The position numbers were made by a program, and so were the translations under genes. Below the pieces are notes generated by a model, which was given only the letters and a program-made list of their open reading frames with translations, made no database searches and was not told the DNA's origin. From Sphingomonas endolithica (GTDB taxonomy: Bacteria > Pseudomonadota > Alphaproteobacteria > Sphingomonadales > Sphingomonadaceae), in the NCBI RefSeq assembly GCF_025231525.1, contig NZ_CP103057.1, positions 3,668,501 to 3,732,500 on the forward strand: a stretch of DNA of 64,000 bases, written 5' to 3'. Below are positions 8,833 through 18,842 of the stretch, piece after piece; the stretch's first letter is position 1; each line of letters starts with the position of its first letter.

Positions 8833-9912
8833 GTGGCGAGATACGACATTGCGATCATCGGTGCGGGGATCGCGGGCGCTAGCCTAGCCGCTGCGATCGG
8901 GGATCGCGCGCGTGTCGTGCTGCTGGAGGGGGAGGATGCGGCCGGCTATCATGCCACCGGCCGATCGGCGGCATTCTGGTCGGAAAGCTATGGCGGGCCC
9001 GGCGTGCAGCCACTCACCACCGCGTCGGGGCCAGCACTTCGCGCAGGCGGGTTCCTCGCGCCGCTGGGCTCGCTGCATATCGGGCGCGCGGATGATGCTG
9101 CCGCCATCGACGCTTTCCTCGCCACGTTCGCCGACACTGCGGTCGAGCTGACGCCCGTCGATCCGGCGCGCTTCGTTCCCGGACTGCGGCCCGATTGGTC
9201 GCTGGGCGTCATGGAGGCGAGTTGCGCCTATATTGATGTCGCCGCGCTGCATGCCGATTGCCTCGCGCGTGCCCGGCGGTCGGGTGCCACGCTGGTGACC
9301 GGCGCGCCGTTGCTGTCGGCGACGCCCGGCTGGCGGCTGGAGACGGGCGCCGGCCACTTCGATGCGACGATCCTCGTCAACGCCGCAGGTGCCTGGGCGG
9401 ACCGGGTGGCCCAGATCGCCGGCATCGCGTCGCTCGGCATCCAGGCGTATCGCCGTACGATGGTGCAGTTGCGCACCGATCCGCCGGCGGACGCCGGCTT
9501 GCCGCACGTTGCCGACATATCGGGCGAATTCTATTTCAAGCCGGAGCCCGGCGGCCGATTATGGCTCAGCCCGCATGACGAGACCCCGGTCGATCCTCAC
9601 GACGTGCAGCCCGAAGAACTGGATGTCGCGATCGCGATCGACCGTTTCGAACATGTCGTGGACTGGCGTGTCGCGGCGGTCGAGCGGCGCTGGGCAGGGT
9701 TGCGCAGCTTCGCGCCCGATCGCCTGCCGGTCTACGGGTTCGAGCCCGGGCGCGGTGATTTCTTCTGGTGCGCCGGGCAGGGCGGCTTCGGCATCCAGAC
9801 CGCGCCCGCGGCGGCCGCTCTGGCCGCGGCGTTGCTGCTCGGCGCGCCGCCGACGGATCTCGTAGGTGATATCGACGCCATGATGTACGCGCCGGGCCGG
9901 TTCAGGTTCTAA
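8833..9912 (+). CDS. FAD-dependent amine/amino-acid oxidoreductase (DAO family)
   Basis: 359 residues from a GTG start. The N-terminal Rossmann motif IIGAGIAGASLA (8-19) binds FAD. A HATGRSAAF stretch and the C-terminal GQGGFGIQTAPA segment match the DAO fold of D-amino-acid or D-arginine dehydrogenase-like enzymes. It should oxidise an amine or amino acid; the substrate is not evident. It lies 3 bases after the hydrolase gene. It converges with rnhA, with a repeat palindrome in the gap. Confidence 0.8.
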   Translation: MARYDIAIIGAGIAGASLAAAIGDRARVVLLEGEDAAGYHATGRSAAFWSESYGGPGVQPLTTASGPALRAGGFLAPLGSLHIGRADDAAAIDAFLATFADTAVELTPVDPARFVPGLRPDWSLGVMEASCAYIDVAALHADCLARARRSGATLVTGAPLLSATPGWRLETGAGHFDATILVNAAGAWADRVAQIAGIASLGIQAYRRTMVQLRTDPPADAGLPHVADISGEFYFKPEPGGRLWLSPHDETPVDPHDVQPEELDVAIAIDRFEHVVDWRVAAVERRWAGLRSFAPDRLPVYGFEPGRGDFFWCAGQGGFGIQTAPAAAALAAALLLGAPPTDLVGDIDAMMYAPGRFRF

Positions 9913-9969
9913 ATCCTCCGGGTTTCGGCAGTGGTGAGGGGGCTCTCCGCACACGCATCGTTGCTTAGC

Positions 9970-10024
9970 CGGCCCACCCCCTCCGTCAGCCTGCGGCTGC
10001 CACCTCCCGGTAACGGGGAGGGTT
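9970..10024. repeat. Intergenic palindromic repeat, family A, copy 1
   Basis: A GC-rich element between two convergent genes. It contains GCCTGCGGCTGCCACCTCCC followed by a small hairpin of CTCCC and GGGAG around GGTAAC. The reverse complement matches the element at 55581-55630 over most of its length (GGGAGGTGGCAGCC, CAGGCTGACG), so the two are copies of one family in opposite orientation. Confidence 0.7.
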
Positions 10025-10482
10025 TAGCTGCGTCCGGCCTTCATCGCGGCATCGCTGGCCAGCTTATCGACGCGTTCGTTGTCGGGGTGGCCGGCATGGC
10101 CCTTGACCCACACCCACTCGATGCGGTGCGGCTTCGCCGCATCCAGCAGTGCCTGCCATAGATCGGCATTCTTCACCGGCTGCTTGGCGGCGGTCTTCCA
10201 GCCGTTCTTCTGCCAGCCTTTGATCCACTTGGTCAGGCCATCCATCACGTAGCGGCTGTCGGTCGACAGCGTCACGCGGCACGGGCGCTTCAGCGCGTTC
10301 AGCCCCTCGATCGCGGCGGTCAGTTCCATGCGGTTGTTGGTGGTCAGCTTCTCGCCGCCGGAAAGCTCCTTCTCCGCGGTGGACGAGCGCACCAGCGCGC
10401 CCCAGCCACCGGGTCCCGGATTGCCCTTGCAAGCGCCGTCGGTGGCGATCTCCACCTTGGTCATTTCAGTCGTGTCGGTCAT
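10024..10482 (-). CDS. rnhA: Ribonuclease HI
   Basis: 152 residues from the ATG at 10482. It cleaves the RNA strand of RNA-DNA hybrids. The acidic catalytic set is present: Asp in [11 protein letters not shown], Glu in [10 protein letters not shown], Asp in STDSRYV, and Asp in the [10 protein letters not shown] region after the conserved His of KGHAGH. The start codon overlaps the thrB stop (ATGA), the usual thrB-rnhA coupling in sphingomonads. A longer frame upstream of 10482 lies inside thrB and is not used. Confidence 0.95.
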   Translation of the reverse strand: MTDTTEMTKVEIATDGACKGNPGPGGWGALVRSSTAEKELSGGEKLTTNNRMELTAAIEGLNALKRPCRVTLSTDSRYVMDGLTKWIKGWQKNGWKTAAKQPVKNADLWQALLDAAKPHRIEWVWVKGHAGHPDNERVDKLASDAAMKAGRS

Positions 10483-11435
10483 GCGAAGATGCTGTCGCCT
10501 TGTTCGATATAGGTGTCGAGCCGGCGCAGATAGGCCAAGGGATCCTTGCGTGTCACCAACGCATCGGACGGCGTGTTGAGCCAGTCCCAGGCGCGCGTCA
10601 GCAGGAAGCGGATGCACGCGCCCTGCGCCAGGATCGGCAGCGCGGCGCGCTCCTCTGGCGAGAGGCCGTGCGCGGCATCATAGCCGGCGATCACGCCGCG
10701 GCCGACGTCAGCGGCGAGTGGCAGGCCACCGGCATCGAACGCCCAGGCCGTGTGCATCACGGCGAGGTCGTAGGCGCGGATATCGGTGCAGGCGAAGTAG
10801 AAGTCGATCAGCCCGGTCACCCGGTCGCCAAGCATCAGCACGTTGTCGGGGAACAGATCGGCATGGATCGTGGCGACGGGCAGGGCGCGCGGCCAGTGTG
10901 CCTCGATCGTATCGAGCGCTGTCGAGATGCGATCGAACAGGCCGGTCCGGATCTCGTCCATCGCGCGGCCGCATTGATCGAGCAGCGGGCGCCAGTCGTC
11001 GATGCCGAGCGTGTTGGCGCGCGCCATCGCGAAATCGGCAAGGCCGACATGCATCGCGCCCATCGCCTTGCCGGCCGACAGCGCCTGCGTGGCGGTGGGA
11101 TTGGACAGCGACACGCCGGGCAGGAATTTGATCAGGCACGCCGATCGGCCTTCGAGGTGCTGGATCGCCACGCCGTCGCGATCCTTGATTGCCGGCGGCA
11201 CCGGGCTGCCGCGCGCTTCTAGGTGATCGAGCATGGCGAAGAAGAACGGCAGGTCGCCGGTCTCGACGCGCTTTTCGTACAGCGTAAGGATGAAGCGGCC
11301 GGTGGTCGTATCGACGAGATAATTGCTGTTCTCGACTCCCTCAGCGATTCCTTTGGCGGAGATCAGGTCGCCGGCATCGTAGCGCGCCAGGAAGGTGCCG
11401 AGCGCTTCGGCGGAGACGTGGGTGTAGACGGCCAT
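10479..11435 (-). CDS. thrB: Homoserine kinase (aminoglycoside phosphotransferase-fold type)
   Basis: 318 residues from the ATG at 11435 (MAVYTHVS). It phosphorylates homoserine in threonine synthesis. It is the kinase-fold ThrB of alphaproteobacteria, not the GHMP type. The catalytic loop [10 protein letters not shown] and the metal-binding GLIDFYFAC are visible, and the N-terminus has the typical [11 protein letters not shown] spurious extension to 11477 runs into a repeat. It is translationally coupled to rnhA. Confidence 0.93.
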   Translation of the reverse strand: MAVYTHVSAEALGTFLARYDAGDLISAKGIAEGVENSNYLVDTTTGRFILTLYEKRVETGDLPFFFAMLDHLEARGSPVPPAIKDRDGVAIQHLEGRSACLIKFLPGVSLSNPTATQALSAGKAMGAMHVGLADFAMARANTLGIDDWRPLLDQCGRAMDEIRTGLFDRISTALDTIEAHWPRALPVATIHADLFPDNVLMLGDRVTGLIDFYFACTDIRAYDLAVMHTAWAFDAGGLPLAADVGRGVIAGYDAAHGLSPEERAALPILAQGACIRFLLTRAWDWLNTPSDALVTRKDPLAYLRRLDTYIEQGDSIFA

Positions 11436-11481
11436 TTCAGCGTAAAGTGCTGCGCAAGGCGCGCGTTCCAAAATCACTGGT

Positions 11482-11593
11482 AGTCACCCCGGACTTGGTC
11501 CGGCGGCCACCGTGCCGCAAAGCGTGCGCTGAAATTTCCATCGTCATCCCTTGCCCGGCAGTGGACCCCGGAACAAGTCCGGGGTGACGATGG
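11482..11593. repeat. Palindromic repeat, family B, copy 1
   Basis: A paired inverted repeat between ispH and thrB. The left arm has TCACCCCGGACTTGGTCCGG followed by GGCCACCGTGCCGC; the right arm has TGGACCCCGGAACAAGTCC then GGGGTGACGA. The same two arms in the same order occur at 57996-58090. It can fold into hairpins and resembles the REP-like units common in sphingomonad genomes. Confidence 0.75.
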
Positions 11594-11608
11594 GTGGAGG
11601 GGCTGACC

Positions 11609-12565
11609 TCAGGCAGCCGCTTCCAGCCCGCGCGGCAGCTTGAACGAGATCGTCTCGCGGTTGGTCTCGACCTCGCGTTCGTTGATCGTGAAATGCTCGC
11701 CCAGCCGCGCGACCAACTCGCGCACCAGCACTTCCGGCGCCGAGGCGCCCGCGGTGATCCCCAGCGTGCCGACCCCGGCCAGAAACGCCAGATCAAGGTC
11801 CGCTGCGCGCTGGATCAGCCGTGCCGGCGTGCCTTCGCGCTCGGCCACCTCCACCAGCCGCACCGAGTTGGACGAATTGGGCGCGCCGATCACCAGCATC
11901 GCATCGCACATCGCGGCGATCGCCTTGACCGCATTCTGGCGGTTGGAGGTGGCGTAGCAGATGTCGTCGGGCCGCGGTGCCTGGATCGCGGCGAAGCGCC
12001 GCTGCAGCGTGGTGACCACGTCCCTGGTGTCGTCCACCGACAATGTAGTCTGCGTCAGGAACGCGATATTGGTCAGGTCCTGCGGCATGAACGTCTCGGC
12101 ATCGGCAACCGTTTCGATCAGCGTCATCGCCCCCGGGGGCACCTGGCCGAACGTGCCGATCACCTCGGGATGCCCGGCATGGCCGATAAAGACGATGTGC
12201 TTGCCTTGCGCCACCAGCCGTTCGGCCTGGCGATGCACCTTGGAGACGAGCGGGCAGGTCGCGTCGAGATAGGTCAGGCCGCGATCCTCGGCATTGGCCG
12301 GGACGGATTTCGGCACGCCGTGCGCCGAGAATACCACTGGCACGCCCTCGGGCACTTGGTCCAGTTCCTCGACGAACACCGCGCCTTGGCCCTTCAGCGT
12401 ATCGACGACATATTTGTTGTGCACGATCTCGTGGCGCACATAGACAGGTGCGCCATGTTTCTCGATCGCCAGTTCGACGATGCGGATCGCGCGATCGACC
12501 CCCGCGCAAAAGCCGCGCGGAGCGGCGATGAGCAATTCAAGCGCCGGTTTCTGCAACATGGTCAT
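11609..12565 (-). CDS. ispH: 4-hydroxy-3-methylbut-2-enyl diphosphate reductase
   Basis: 318 residues. It catalyses the last step of the MEP isoprenoid pathway, making isopentenyl and dimethylallyl diphosphate with a [4Fe-4S] cluster. The three cluster cysteines are visible in [14 protein letters not shown] and [11 protein letters not shown]. The substrate-binding HxxP-type features HEIVHN, SAHGVP and GHAGHPE are present, with SNSVRL near 235. The ATG at 12565 is used; two close Met codons (1 and 3) are possible. The divergent lipoprotein starts 111 bases away. Confidence 0.96.
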   Translation of the reverse strand: MTMLQKPALELLIAAPRGFCAGVDRAIRIVELAIEKHGAPVYVRHEIVHNKYVVDTLKGQGAVFVEELDQVPEGVPVVFSAHGVPKSVPANAEDRGLTYLDATCPLVSKVHRQAERLVAQGKHIVFIGHAGHPEVIGTFGQVPPGAMTLIETVADAETFMPQDLTNIAFLTQTTLSVDDTRDVVTTLQRRFAAIQAPRPDDICYATSNRQNAVKAIAAMCDAMLVIGAPNSSNSVRLVEVAEREGTPARLIQRAADLDLAFLAGVGTLGITAGASAPEVLVRELVARLGEHFTINEREVETNRETISFKLPRGLEAAA

Positions 12566-12675
12566 GGGTGTGATCCCTACGCCATTGCTTGCGCGCAGGA
12601 AAGCCGGTTCCTATGGTGCCGCATCATCGTGGCGGAGCCGGTACGGCACCCGCCTTTCTCTATTTCAAGGTGCGC

Positions 12676-13329
12676 ATGCCCGTGACAGCCCGCAACACTC
12701 TTGCCCCCATCATGCTCGCGCTCGCCCTGGCCGGGTGCGCCGGCAAGGGCCAGATCGACGTCACCGAAGGCGTCGGCATCACCGCCGTGCGTTCCGCTTG
12801 CCCGACGGTGGGCATTCCCGCATCGACCGGCGACATCACCTTGTTCGATCCGCCCGCCAGCCGCGATGCCGCCGCGATCGACGTGACGGCACTGATGACC
12901 AACGTGCGATCGACCTGCACCGAATCCGGCAACGACATCGTCACCGCGGTCACCTTCGACGTGCGCGCCAACCGGATGCGCGGCGCGGCGGCGCGCGACG
13001 TGACGATTCCCTATTTCATCACCGTGGTGCGCGGCGGCACGGCCGTGGTGGCCAAGCGCATCGGTCGGGTCGCCGTCCATTTCGACGCGGGCCAGACGCG
13101 CAGCCAGACGAGCGGCCAGGCAAGCACCGTGGTCGCGCGTAGCGCCGCGACCTTGCCCGACGACGTGCGTCAGAAGCTGACCGCCAAGCGCAAGGCAGGC
13201 GACAGCACGGCGGCGATCGATCCGCTGAGCGCGCCCGATGTGCGCCAGGCCGTGCTGCGCGCCAGTTTCGAGGCTTTGGTCGGTTTCCAGCTGACCGACG
13301 AGCAGCTGAAATACAACGCCACCCGCTAA
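12676..13329 (+). CDS. Lipoprotein of unknown function
   Basis: 217 residues from the ATG at 12676, preceded by AAGG. The signal ends in lipobox LAGC with Cys at 21. The mature part has no motif I can name. It is rich in Ala, Thr and Val with beta-type alternation, and has a conserved-looking PYFITVVRGG segment. Similar-looking lipoproteins are frequent in sphingomonads. It sits upstream of the glycine riboswitch on the same strand but is not part of the gcv operon by function. An upstream in-frame ATG at 12589 would put the signal peptide in the middle and is rejected. Confidence 0.75.
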   Translation: MPVTARNTLAPIMLALALAGCAGKGQIDVTEGVGITAVRSACPTVGIPASTGDITLFDPPASRDAAAIDVTALMTNVRSTCTESGNDIVTAVTFDVRANRMRGAAARDVTIPYFITVVRGGTAVVAKRIGRVAVHFDAGQTRSQTSGQASTVVARSAATLPDDVRQKLTAKRKAGDSTAAIDPLSAPDVRQAVLRASFEALVGFQLTDEQLKYNATR

Positions 13330-13336
13330 GTCCGCG

Positions 13337-13365
13337 TTGACTCGTTTGCCGTGGCGCGTCACATC
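13337..13365 (+). promoter_or_regulatory. Possible promoter of the gcv operon
   Basis: TTGACT at 13337-13342 is followed 17 bases later by CACATC, a weak -10 match. It stands about 35 bases before the first glycine aptamer, a fitting distance, but the -10 is poor. Confidence 0.3.
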
Positions 13366-13395
13366 GGTCGCGTCGATGACGGGCAACCGTCATGG

Positions 13396-13595
13396 GCACG
13401 CGCGGGAGAGTGCTGGCGTCCTTTGAGGGCGGCTGGCCGCCGAAGGAGCAACCGCCCCGGAATCTCTCAGGCACCAAGGACCGCGCGGGCCAAGACACTC
13501 TGGAAAGCGCGCCCGCAAGGGCGCCACCGAAGGTGTAAGCCGTATGCTCGAACATACGGTCAAAGCTCTCAGGTTCCGTGACAGAGGGGGCAACG
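13396..13595 (+). promoter_or_regulatory. Tandem glycine riboswitch
   Basis: Two consecutive glycine aptamers. The first (about 13398-13488) shows GGGAGAGT, CCGAAGGAGCAA and ATCTCTCAGGCACC, enclosed by the pairing GCGCGG with CCGCGC. The second (about 13489-13592) shows ACACTCTGGAAAG, CACCGAAGGTG, a hairpin CCGTATG with CATACGG, then AGCTCTCAGGTTCCGTGACAGAGGGG. The double arrangement with a short linker is the classic form. In this class glycine binding usually turns expression of the gcv operon on. The next gene is gcvT, about 55 bases downstream, which fits exactly. Confidence 0.95.
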
Positions 13596-13649
13596 CATTG
13601 CGGGCGCCACGCGCGCCGGAATGCCGTTGCACCGCTGCGGAGACAGAGA

Positions 13650-14801
13650 TTGAGCGATTACGATAATGGCGGCGGCGAAGAAGGCCCCGAGATCGAGAAC
13701 GAGCTGCTCCCGCTCGATGCGTGGCATCGCGCGCGTGGCGGGCGCATGGTGCCCTTCGCCGGTTACGAAATGCCGGTCCAATATGAGGGCATCATGGCCG
13801 AGCATCTGTGGGTGCGCGAGCATGCCGGCCTGTTCGACGTTTCCCACATGGGCCAGCTGTTCCTGTCCGGCGATGGGTTGGATGCCGCGCTCGAGGCGCT
13901 GATCCCGGCCGACGTGGTCAGCGTGAAGCTTAATGCGCAGAAATATTCGCTGCTGCTCGCCGACAATGGCGGCATCCTCGACGATCTGATGTTCACGCGT
14001 TGGGACGACGGCATCTACATGGTCGTCAATGGCGCGGTGAAATATGACGACATTGCGCACCTGCTCGATCATCTGCCCGATGACGTGACGATCAATCACA
14101 TGGCCGATGCTGCCTTGCTCGCGTTGCAGGGGCCTGAGGCGGTCACCGCGCTGTCGCGGCTCGTGCCCGGCGTCGAGGCCCTCGTGTTCATGACCGGCGG
14201 GCGGTTCACGTGGCAGGATGTCGATCTGTGGATCAGCCGCTCGGGCTATACCGGTGAGGACGGGTACGAGATTTCGCTCGATGCCGAACATGCCGCCGCC
14301 TTTGCCGATGCGCTGACCGCCGAGCCCGAGGTGAGGCCGATCGGCCTTGGTGCGCGTGATTCGCTGCGGCTGGAGGCCGATCTGCCGCTATACGGCCACG
14401 ATCTCGATCCTGAGACGACGCCGATCATGGCCGCATTGAACTTCGCCATCGGCAGCAAGCGCCGCCGCGAGGAAGCCAACTTTCCCGGTGCCGCGCGTAT
14501 CCTGGCCGAGCGCGAAAGCGGTCCGCCGCTGCGCCGCGTCGGCCTGGTCATCGAGGGCCGCCAGCCGGTTCGCGAAGGCGGCACGGTCGTCGATCAAAGC
14601 GGCGCCGAGATCGGGCGTGTCACCAGCGGCGGCTTTGCGCCCTCGCTGAACGCGGCCATCGCCATGGCCTATGTGCCGCCGGCGCTGGCCGAGATCGGCA
14701 CCGTCGTCCAGCTGTCGCAGCGCGGCAAGCTGCATAGCGGCACCGTCACCGCCATGCCCTTCATCCCCCACAAATACGTCCGTGCAGGAGGTCCAAAATG
14801 A
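13650..14801 (+). CDS. gcvT: Aminomethyltransferase, T-protein of glycine cleavage system
   Basis: 383 residues from a TTG at 13650, chosen because GGAG sits 8 bases before it and because any earlier start would lie inside the riboswitch. The T-protein takes the aminomethyl group from lipoyl-GcvH and makes methylene-tetrahydrofolate and ammonia. Visible family features are [33 protein letters not shown] and the [17 protein letters not shown] segment. It is the first gene of the operon and overlaps gcvH by four bases (ATGA). Confidence 0.93.
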   Translation: MSDYDNGGGEEGPEIENELLPLDAWHRARGGRMVPFAGYEMPVQYEGIMAEHLWVREHAGLFDVSHMGQLFLSGDGLDAALEALIPADVVSVKLNAQKYSLLLADNGGILDDLMFTRWDDGIYMVVNGAVKYDDIAHLLDHLPDDVTINHMADAALLALQGPEAVTALSRLVPGVEALVFMTGGRFTWQDVDLWISRSGYTGEDGYEISLDAEHAAAFADALTAEPEVRPIGLGARDSLRLEADLPLYGHDLDPETTPIMAALNFAIGSKRRREEANFPGAARILAERESGPPLRRVGLVIEGRQPVREGGTVVDQSGAEIGRVTSGGFAPSLNAAIAMAYVPPALAEIGTVVQLSQRGKLHSGTVTAMPFIPHKYVRAGGPK

Positions 14802-15169
14802 GCCGTTATTTCACGCAAGATCATGAGTGGATCGATGTTACCGGCGATGTCGGCACGGTCGGCATCAGCGACTATGCACAGAGCCAATTGGGCGACATCG
14901 TGTTCGTCGACGTGCCCGAAGCCGGCAAGACACTGACCAAGGGCGACGACGCCGCCGTGGTCGAATCGGTCAAGGCCGCGTCGGACGTCTATGCGCCGGC
15001 CAGCGGCACCGTGCTCGAAGGCAATGCCGCGCTCGCCGATACGCCGAACCTGGTCAACGAAGAGCCGGAGACGAACGGCTGGTTCTTCAAGCTCACGCTC
15101 AGCGATCCGAGCGAGCTCGACCAGATGATGGACGAAACCGCCTACGCCGCCTTCGTCGCCGGACTGTAA
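14798..15169 (+). CDS. gcvH: Lipoyl carrier H-protein of glycine cleavage system
   Basis: 123 residues, normal length. It is the shuttle that carries the aminomethyl intermediate on a lipoyl group. The lipoylated lysine is K59 in [14 protein letters not shown]. It begins with the usual HEWI segment. Its ATG overlaps the gcvT stop, so translation is probably coupled. A 145-base gap with a long palindromic repeat separates it from gcvPA. Confidence 0.97.
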   Translation: MSRYFTQDHEWIDVTGDVGTVGISDYAQSQLGDIVFVDVPEAGKTLTKGDDAAVVESVKAASDVYAPASGTVLEGNAALADTPNLVNEEPETNGWFFKLTLSDPSELDQMMDETAYAAFVAGL

Positions 15170-15177
15170 CTTCTCGC

Positions 15178-15305
15178 TCCCCTCCCTGAAAAGGGAGGGG
15201 CTGGGGGTGGGTGGATGACCGCGGCACGTCAACCGCGTGTGCCGCGTCAGCCGTAACTCCCGGACGCTACCCACCCCCGCCCCCTCCCTTCCAGGGAGGG
15301 GAGGA
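15178..15305. repeat. Long composite palindrome, family D, inside the gcv operon
   Basis: Two small hairpins, CCCCTCCCT with AGGGAGGGG (loop GAAA) at about 15180-15200 and CCCTCCC with GGGAGGG at about 15282-15302, flank a central part. The outer parts GGGGGTGGGTGG and CTACCCACCCCC are also complementary, so the whole 128 bases can fold back on itself. It lies between gcvH and gcvPA. A related unit occurs at 44051-44095. Confidence 0.7.
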
Positions 15306-15314
15306 GTAGTTTCA

Positions 15315-16673
15315 ATGCGCTACCTGCCCCTGACATCCCACGACCGCACCGACATGCTTGCCGTGATCGGCGCCGGCTCGATCGACGACCTGTTCGTCGA
15401 CGTACCCGAGGCCGCCCAGCTCGATGGACCGATCGAGGGCCTGCCGATGCACGCCAGCGAACTCGCCGTCGAACGGCACATGACCGCGCTGTCGCGCAAG
15501 AACGTCGCTGCCAGCGATGGCCCGTTCTTCCTCGGCTGCGGCGCGTACAAGCATCACGTGCCGGCCAGCGTCGATCACCTGATCCAGCGCGGCGAGTTCC
15601 TCACCGCATACACGCCGTACCAGCCGGAAATCGCGCAGGGCACGTTGCAGATGCTGTTCGAGTTCCAGACGCAGGTCGCGCGCCTGCTCGGCACCGATGT
15701 CGCCAACGCCTCGATGTACGACGGCTCTACCGCATGCTGGGAAGCGATCGGCATGGCGCGGCGCATCACCAAGCGTGGCAAGGCGTTGCTGTCGTCCGGC
15801 CTGCACCCGCATTACGTCTCCGTTGCCCAGACGATGGCCAAGTTCACCGGCGATCAGCTGGAAACCACGGCGCCGACGCTGGCCGCAGAAACCGACATCG
15901 CTGGCCTGATCGCGCGGATCGACGGCGATACGTCGTGCGTCGTCGTGCAATATCCCGACATCCTCGGCCGGATCGAAGATCTCACCGATCTCGCCGCCGC
16001 CTGCCAGGCCAACAAGGCGCTGCTCATCGCCGTCGTCACCGAGCCGGTGGCGCTCGGCGCGATTCAGTCGCCCGGTGAGATGGGCGCGGACATCGTCGTC
16101 GGCGAGGGCCAGTCGCTCGGCGTTGGCCTGCAATTCGGCGGGCCGTATGTCGGCCTGTTCGGCTGCAAGGACAAATATGTCCGCCAGATGCCTGGCCGGC
16201 TGTGCGGCGAGACGGTGGATGCCGATGGCCGCCGCGGTTTCGTGCTCACGCTCAGCACGCGCGAGCAGCATATCCGCCGCGAAAAGGCCACGTCGAACAT
16301 CTGCACCAATAGCGGCCTGTGCGCGCTCGCGTTCTCGATCCACATGACGTTGCTTGGCGAAGCCGGGCTGCGGCGTCTGGCGGGGATCAATCATGCCGGC
16401 GCCGTCCACGCCGCGCGCCGGCTGGCACAGGTGCCGGGCGTCGAGCTCGTCAACGACCTGTTCTTTAACGAATTCACGCTGAAACTGCCGGTCGAAGCGC
16501 GGCCGGTGGTGCGCACGCTGGCCGATCGCGGCATTCTGGCGGGCGTGTCGCTCGGCCGGCTCTATCCCGGCGTCGACGCGCTGGCGAACGGGCTGGTCGT
16601 CGCAGTGACCGAGACGACCAGCGCGGAGGACGTGGAGACGCTGGCCGTCGCCCTGCAGGAGATACTGGCATGA
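15315..16673 (+). CDS. gcvPA: Glycine dehydrogenase (decarboxylating) subunit 1
   Basis: 452 residues from the ATG at 15315; a longer frame would run through the repeat. It is the N-terminal half of split P-protein, which decarboxylates glycine with PLP and passes the aminomethyl group to GcvH. The opening [15 protein letters not shown] and the [12 protein letters not shown] and CTNSGLCAL segments are typical of subunit 1. The PLP lysine is carried by subunit 2. Its stop overlaps the gcvPB start (ATGA). Confidence 0.95.
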   Translation: MRYLPLTSHDRTDMLAVIGAGSIDDLFVDVPEAAQLDGPIEGLPMHASELAVERHMTALSRKNVAASDGPFFLGCGAYKHHVPASVDHLIQRGEFLTAYTPYQPEIAQGTLQMLFEFQTQVARLLGTDVANASMYDGSTACWEAIGMARRITKRGKALLSSGLHPHYVSVAQTMAKFTGDQLETTAPTLAAETDIAGLIARIDGDTSCVVVQYPDILGRIEDLTDLAAACQANKALLIAVVTEPVALGAIQSPGEMGADIVVGEGQSLGVGLQFGGPYVGLFGCKDKYVRQMPGRLCGETVDADGRRGFVLTLSTREQHIRREKATSNICTNSGLCALAFSIHMTLLGEAGLRRLAGINHAGAVHAARRLAQVPGVELVNDLFFNEFTLKLPVEARPVVRTLADRGILAGVSLGRLYPGVDALANGLVVAVTETTSAEDVETLAVALQEILA

Positions 16674-18241
16674 GCATCAACCAAAGCGGCTGGCGTCCGA
16701 CCGCGCCCGAAGCGAATACGGACAGCGTTCCGGCATCGTTCACCGGCAACAAGGCGCTGATGCTGGAAGAGGCGCTGATTTTCGAGATCGGCGACACGAA
16801 GACGACCGGTGTCGATTTCGCGGAAGGCGATGTCGCGCACGACCGGCTCGGCAACCTGACCCGCAAGGCGCCGATCGGGCTCCCCGGCCTGTCGGAGCCT
16901 GAAACCGTGCGCCATTATACGCGCCTCAGCCGCCAGAATTACGGCATCGATCTCGGCTTCTTCCCGCTCGGCAGCTGCACGATGAAGCACAATCCGCGCC
17001 TCAACGAGAAGATGGCGCGATTGCCCGGCTTTGCCGATGTCCATCCGCTTCAGCCGGTCGACACGGTGCAGGGCGCGCTGGAGGTGATCCACCAACTCGC
17101 GCATTGGCTGGTCACGCTGACCGGCATGGATTCGGTCGCCATGAGCCCCAAGGCCGGCGCGCATGGCGAGCTGTGCGGCATCTTGGCGATCAAGGCCGCG
17201 CTCGAAGCGCGTGGCGAGGGCCACCGCAAGGTCATCCTGGTGCCGGAAAGTGCGCACGGCACCAACCCGGCGACCGCCGCCTTTGCCGGCTACCGCGTCG
17301 AGGATATCCCCGCGACCAGCGAAGGCCGCGTCGATACGGCCGCGCTGATCGCCCGCCTCGGGCCGGACGTTGCCGGGGTGATGATCACCAATCCCAACAC
17401 GTGCGGGCTGTTCGAGCGCGACATGCGCGCGATTTCCGATGCGGTGCACGAGGCCGGGGGACTGGTCTATTGCGACGGCGCGAACTTCAACGCCATCGTC
17501 GGCCGCGTGCGCCCCGGCGATCTCGGCATCGATGCGATGCACATCAACCTGCACAAGACCTTCTCCACCCCGCACGGCGGCGGCGGACCCGGCTCCGGCC
17601 CGGTCGTCCTGTCCAAGGCGCTGACCCCGTTCGCGCCGCTGCCGTTCGTCGAGAAGACCGACGCCGGCTTCCGCCTGGTCGAGGAGGAAACCGCCGAGGA
17701 GCATCACGAGCAGACCTTCGGCCGCATGGTCGCCTTCCACGGGCAGATGGGCATGTTTACGCGTGCCCTTACGTACATCCTCAGCCACGGCGCGGACGGC
17801 CTGCGCCAGGTCGCGGAAGATGCGGTGCTCAACGCGAACTACATCCTGCGCTCGCTGGACGACACGCTGGTCGCCCCGTTCGGGCATAGCGGGCCGTGCA
17901 TGCACGAAGCGTTGTTCTCGGACGACAATCTGGCCGAGGGCTTCTCGACGATCGACATCGCCAAGGGGCTGATCGACGAGGGCTATCATCCGATGACGAT
18001 GTATTTCCCCCTCGTCGTCCACGGTGCGATGCTGATCGAGCCGACCGAAACGGAAAGCAAGGCGGCACTCGATCAGTTCATCGGCGCGCTGCGCTCGGTG
18101 GCCGAACGCGCCAAGGCCGGCGATACGGCACTCAAGACCGCGCCGCACTTCGCGCCGCGCAGCCGGCTCGACGAGACGCTGGCGGCGCGCAAGCCGGTGC
18201 TGGTGTGGAAGGATGCGGTGCTCGCCGAGGCGGCCGAATAG
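16670..18241 (+). CDS. gcvPB: Glycine dehydrogenase (decarboxylating) subunit 2
   Basis: 523 residues. It is the C-terminal half of split P-protein with the PLP-binding lysine at about 296 in the motif [16 protein letters not shown]. Other family marks are [11 protein letters not shown] and [12 protein letters not shown]. It forms the heterotetrameric P-protein with GcvPA; the split form is usual in alphaproteobacteria. It is the last gene of the riboswitch-controlled operon. Confidence 0.96.
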   Translation: MSINQSGWRPTAPEANTDSVPASFTGNKALMLEEALIFEIGDTKTTGVDFAEGDVAHDRLGNLTRKAPIGLPGLSEPETVRHYTRLSRQNYGIDLGFFPLGSCTMKHNPRLNEKMARLPGFADVHPLQPVDTVQGALEVIHQLAHWLVTLTGMDSVAMSPKAGAHGELCGILAIKAALEARGEGHRKVILVPESAHGTNPATAAFAGYRVEDIPATSEGRVDTAALIARLGPDVAGVMITNPNTCGLFERDMRAISDAVHEAGGLVYCDGANFNAIVGRVRPGDLGIDAMHINLHKTFSTPHGGGGPGSGPVVLSKALTPFAPLPFVEKTDAGFRLVEEETAEEHHEQTFGRMVAFHGQMGMFTRALTYILSHGADGLRQVAEDAVLNANYILRSLDDTLVAPFGHSGPCMHEALFSDDNLAEGFSTIDIAKGLIDEGYHPMTMYFPLVVHGAMLIEPTETESKAALDQFIGALRSVAERAKAGDTALKTAPHFAPRSRLDETLAARKPVLVWKDAVLAEAAE

Positions 18242-18306
18242 CGCCGGATTAAGGCTCGCACCGGTGTCTCACCCTGCTATGACAGCGTCGTAGCAGGGGA
18301 ACGAAC

Positions 18307-18831
18307 ATGCAGGTGCAAGCCGTCCAGCCGAATGCCTGGATCCAGTACGCGGTCACCGCGATCGTCGTCGGTATCGTTCTGTTCTTCCGCATCCGGCGGA
18401 TGAGCAAGGATCGCCCGCTCCTGCTGGAGCGATTGTGGATCCTCCCGGCGATCTACGGCGTGTTCACGCTGGTGATGTACTGGAATTTCCCGCCAAGCGG
18501 TCCCGTCTGGCTTTATTGCGGGCTGGCAGTGATGATCGGTGCGGCGGCGGGCTGGTGGCGCGGGCGGATGATGCGCATCACCGTCGATCCGGCCAGTCAC
18601 GCGCTGAATCACCGTCCGTCCCCGGCCGCCTTGCTGTTCATTGTCGCGCTGGTCGCGTTGCGGGCGGGCGCGCGGCAACTGGCGGTGGCAGGCGAGGCCA
18701 GCCTGCATCTGAACGCAATGGCCATCACCGATGTGCTGATCGCCTTCGCGCTGGGCCTGCTCGCGACGCAGCGGCTGGAAATGTTCCTGCGTGCGCGGCG
18801 ATTGCTGGCCGAGGTACGTGCCGTGCGCTGA
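18307..18831 (+). CDS. CcdC/DUF1453-type integral membrane protein
   Basis: 174 residues with about four or five hydrophobic segments (12-28, 48-62, 70-84, 103-120, 133-150). The pattern of a short loop RIRRMSKDRP after the first helix and an RLEMFLRARRLL tail recalls CcdC-like (DUF1453) membrane proteins, whose role is not settled. The segment GGWWRG-like AGWWRGRMM may face the cytoplasm. It lies 65 bases after gcvPB, separated by a small imperfect hairpin (CCTGCTA with TAGCAGG), so cotranscription is uncertain. Confidence 0.65.
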   Translation: MQVQAVQPNAWIQYAVTAIVVGIVLFFRIRRMSKDRPLLLERLWILPAIYGVFTLVMYWNFPPSGPVWLYCGLAVMIGAAAGWWRGRMMRITVDPASHALNHRPSPAALLFIVALVALRAGARQLAVAGEASLHLNAMAITDVLIAFALGLLATQRLEMFLRARRLLAEVRAVR

Positions 18832-18842
18832 TGCGCCGCCGG

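Noticed and set aside
16562..18148. A 528-codon frame antisense to gcvPB
   Set aside because: It lies fully inside gcvPB, with no recognisable domain.
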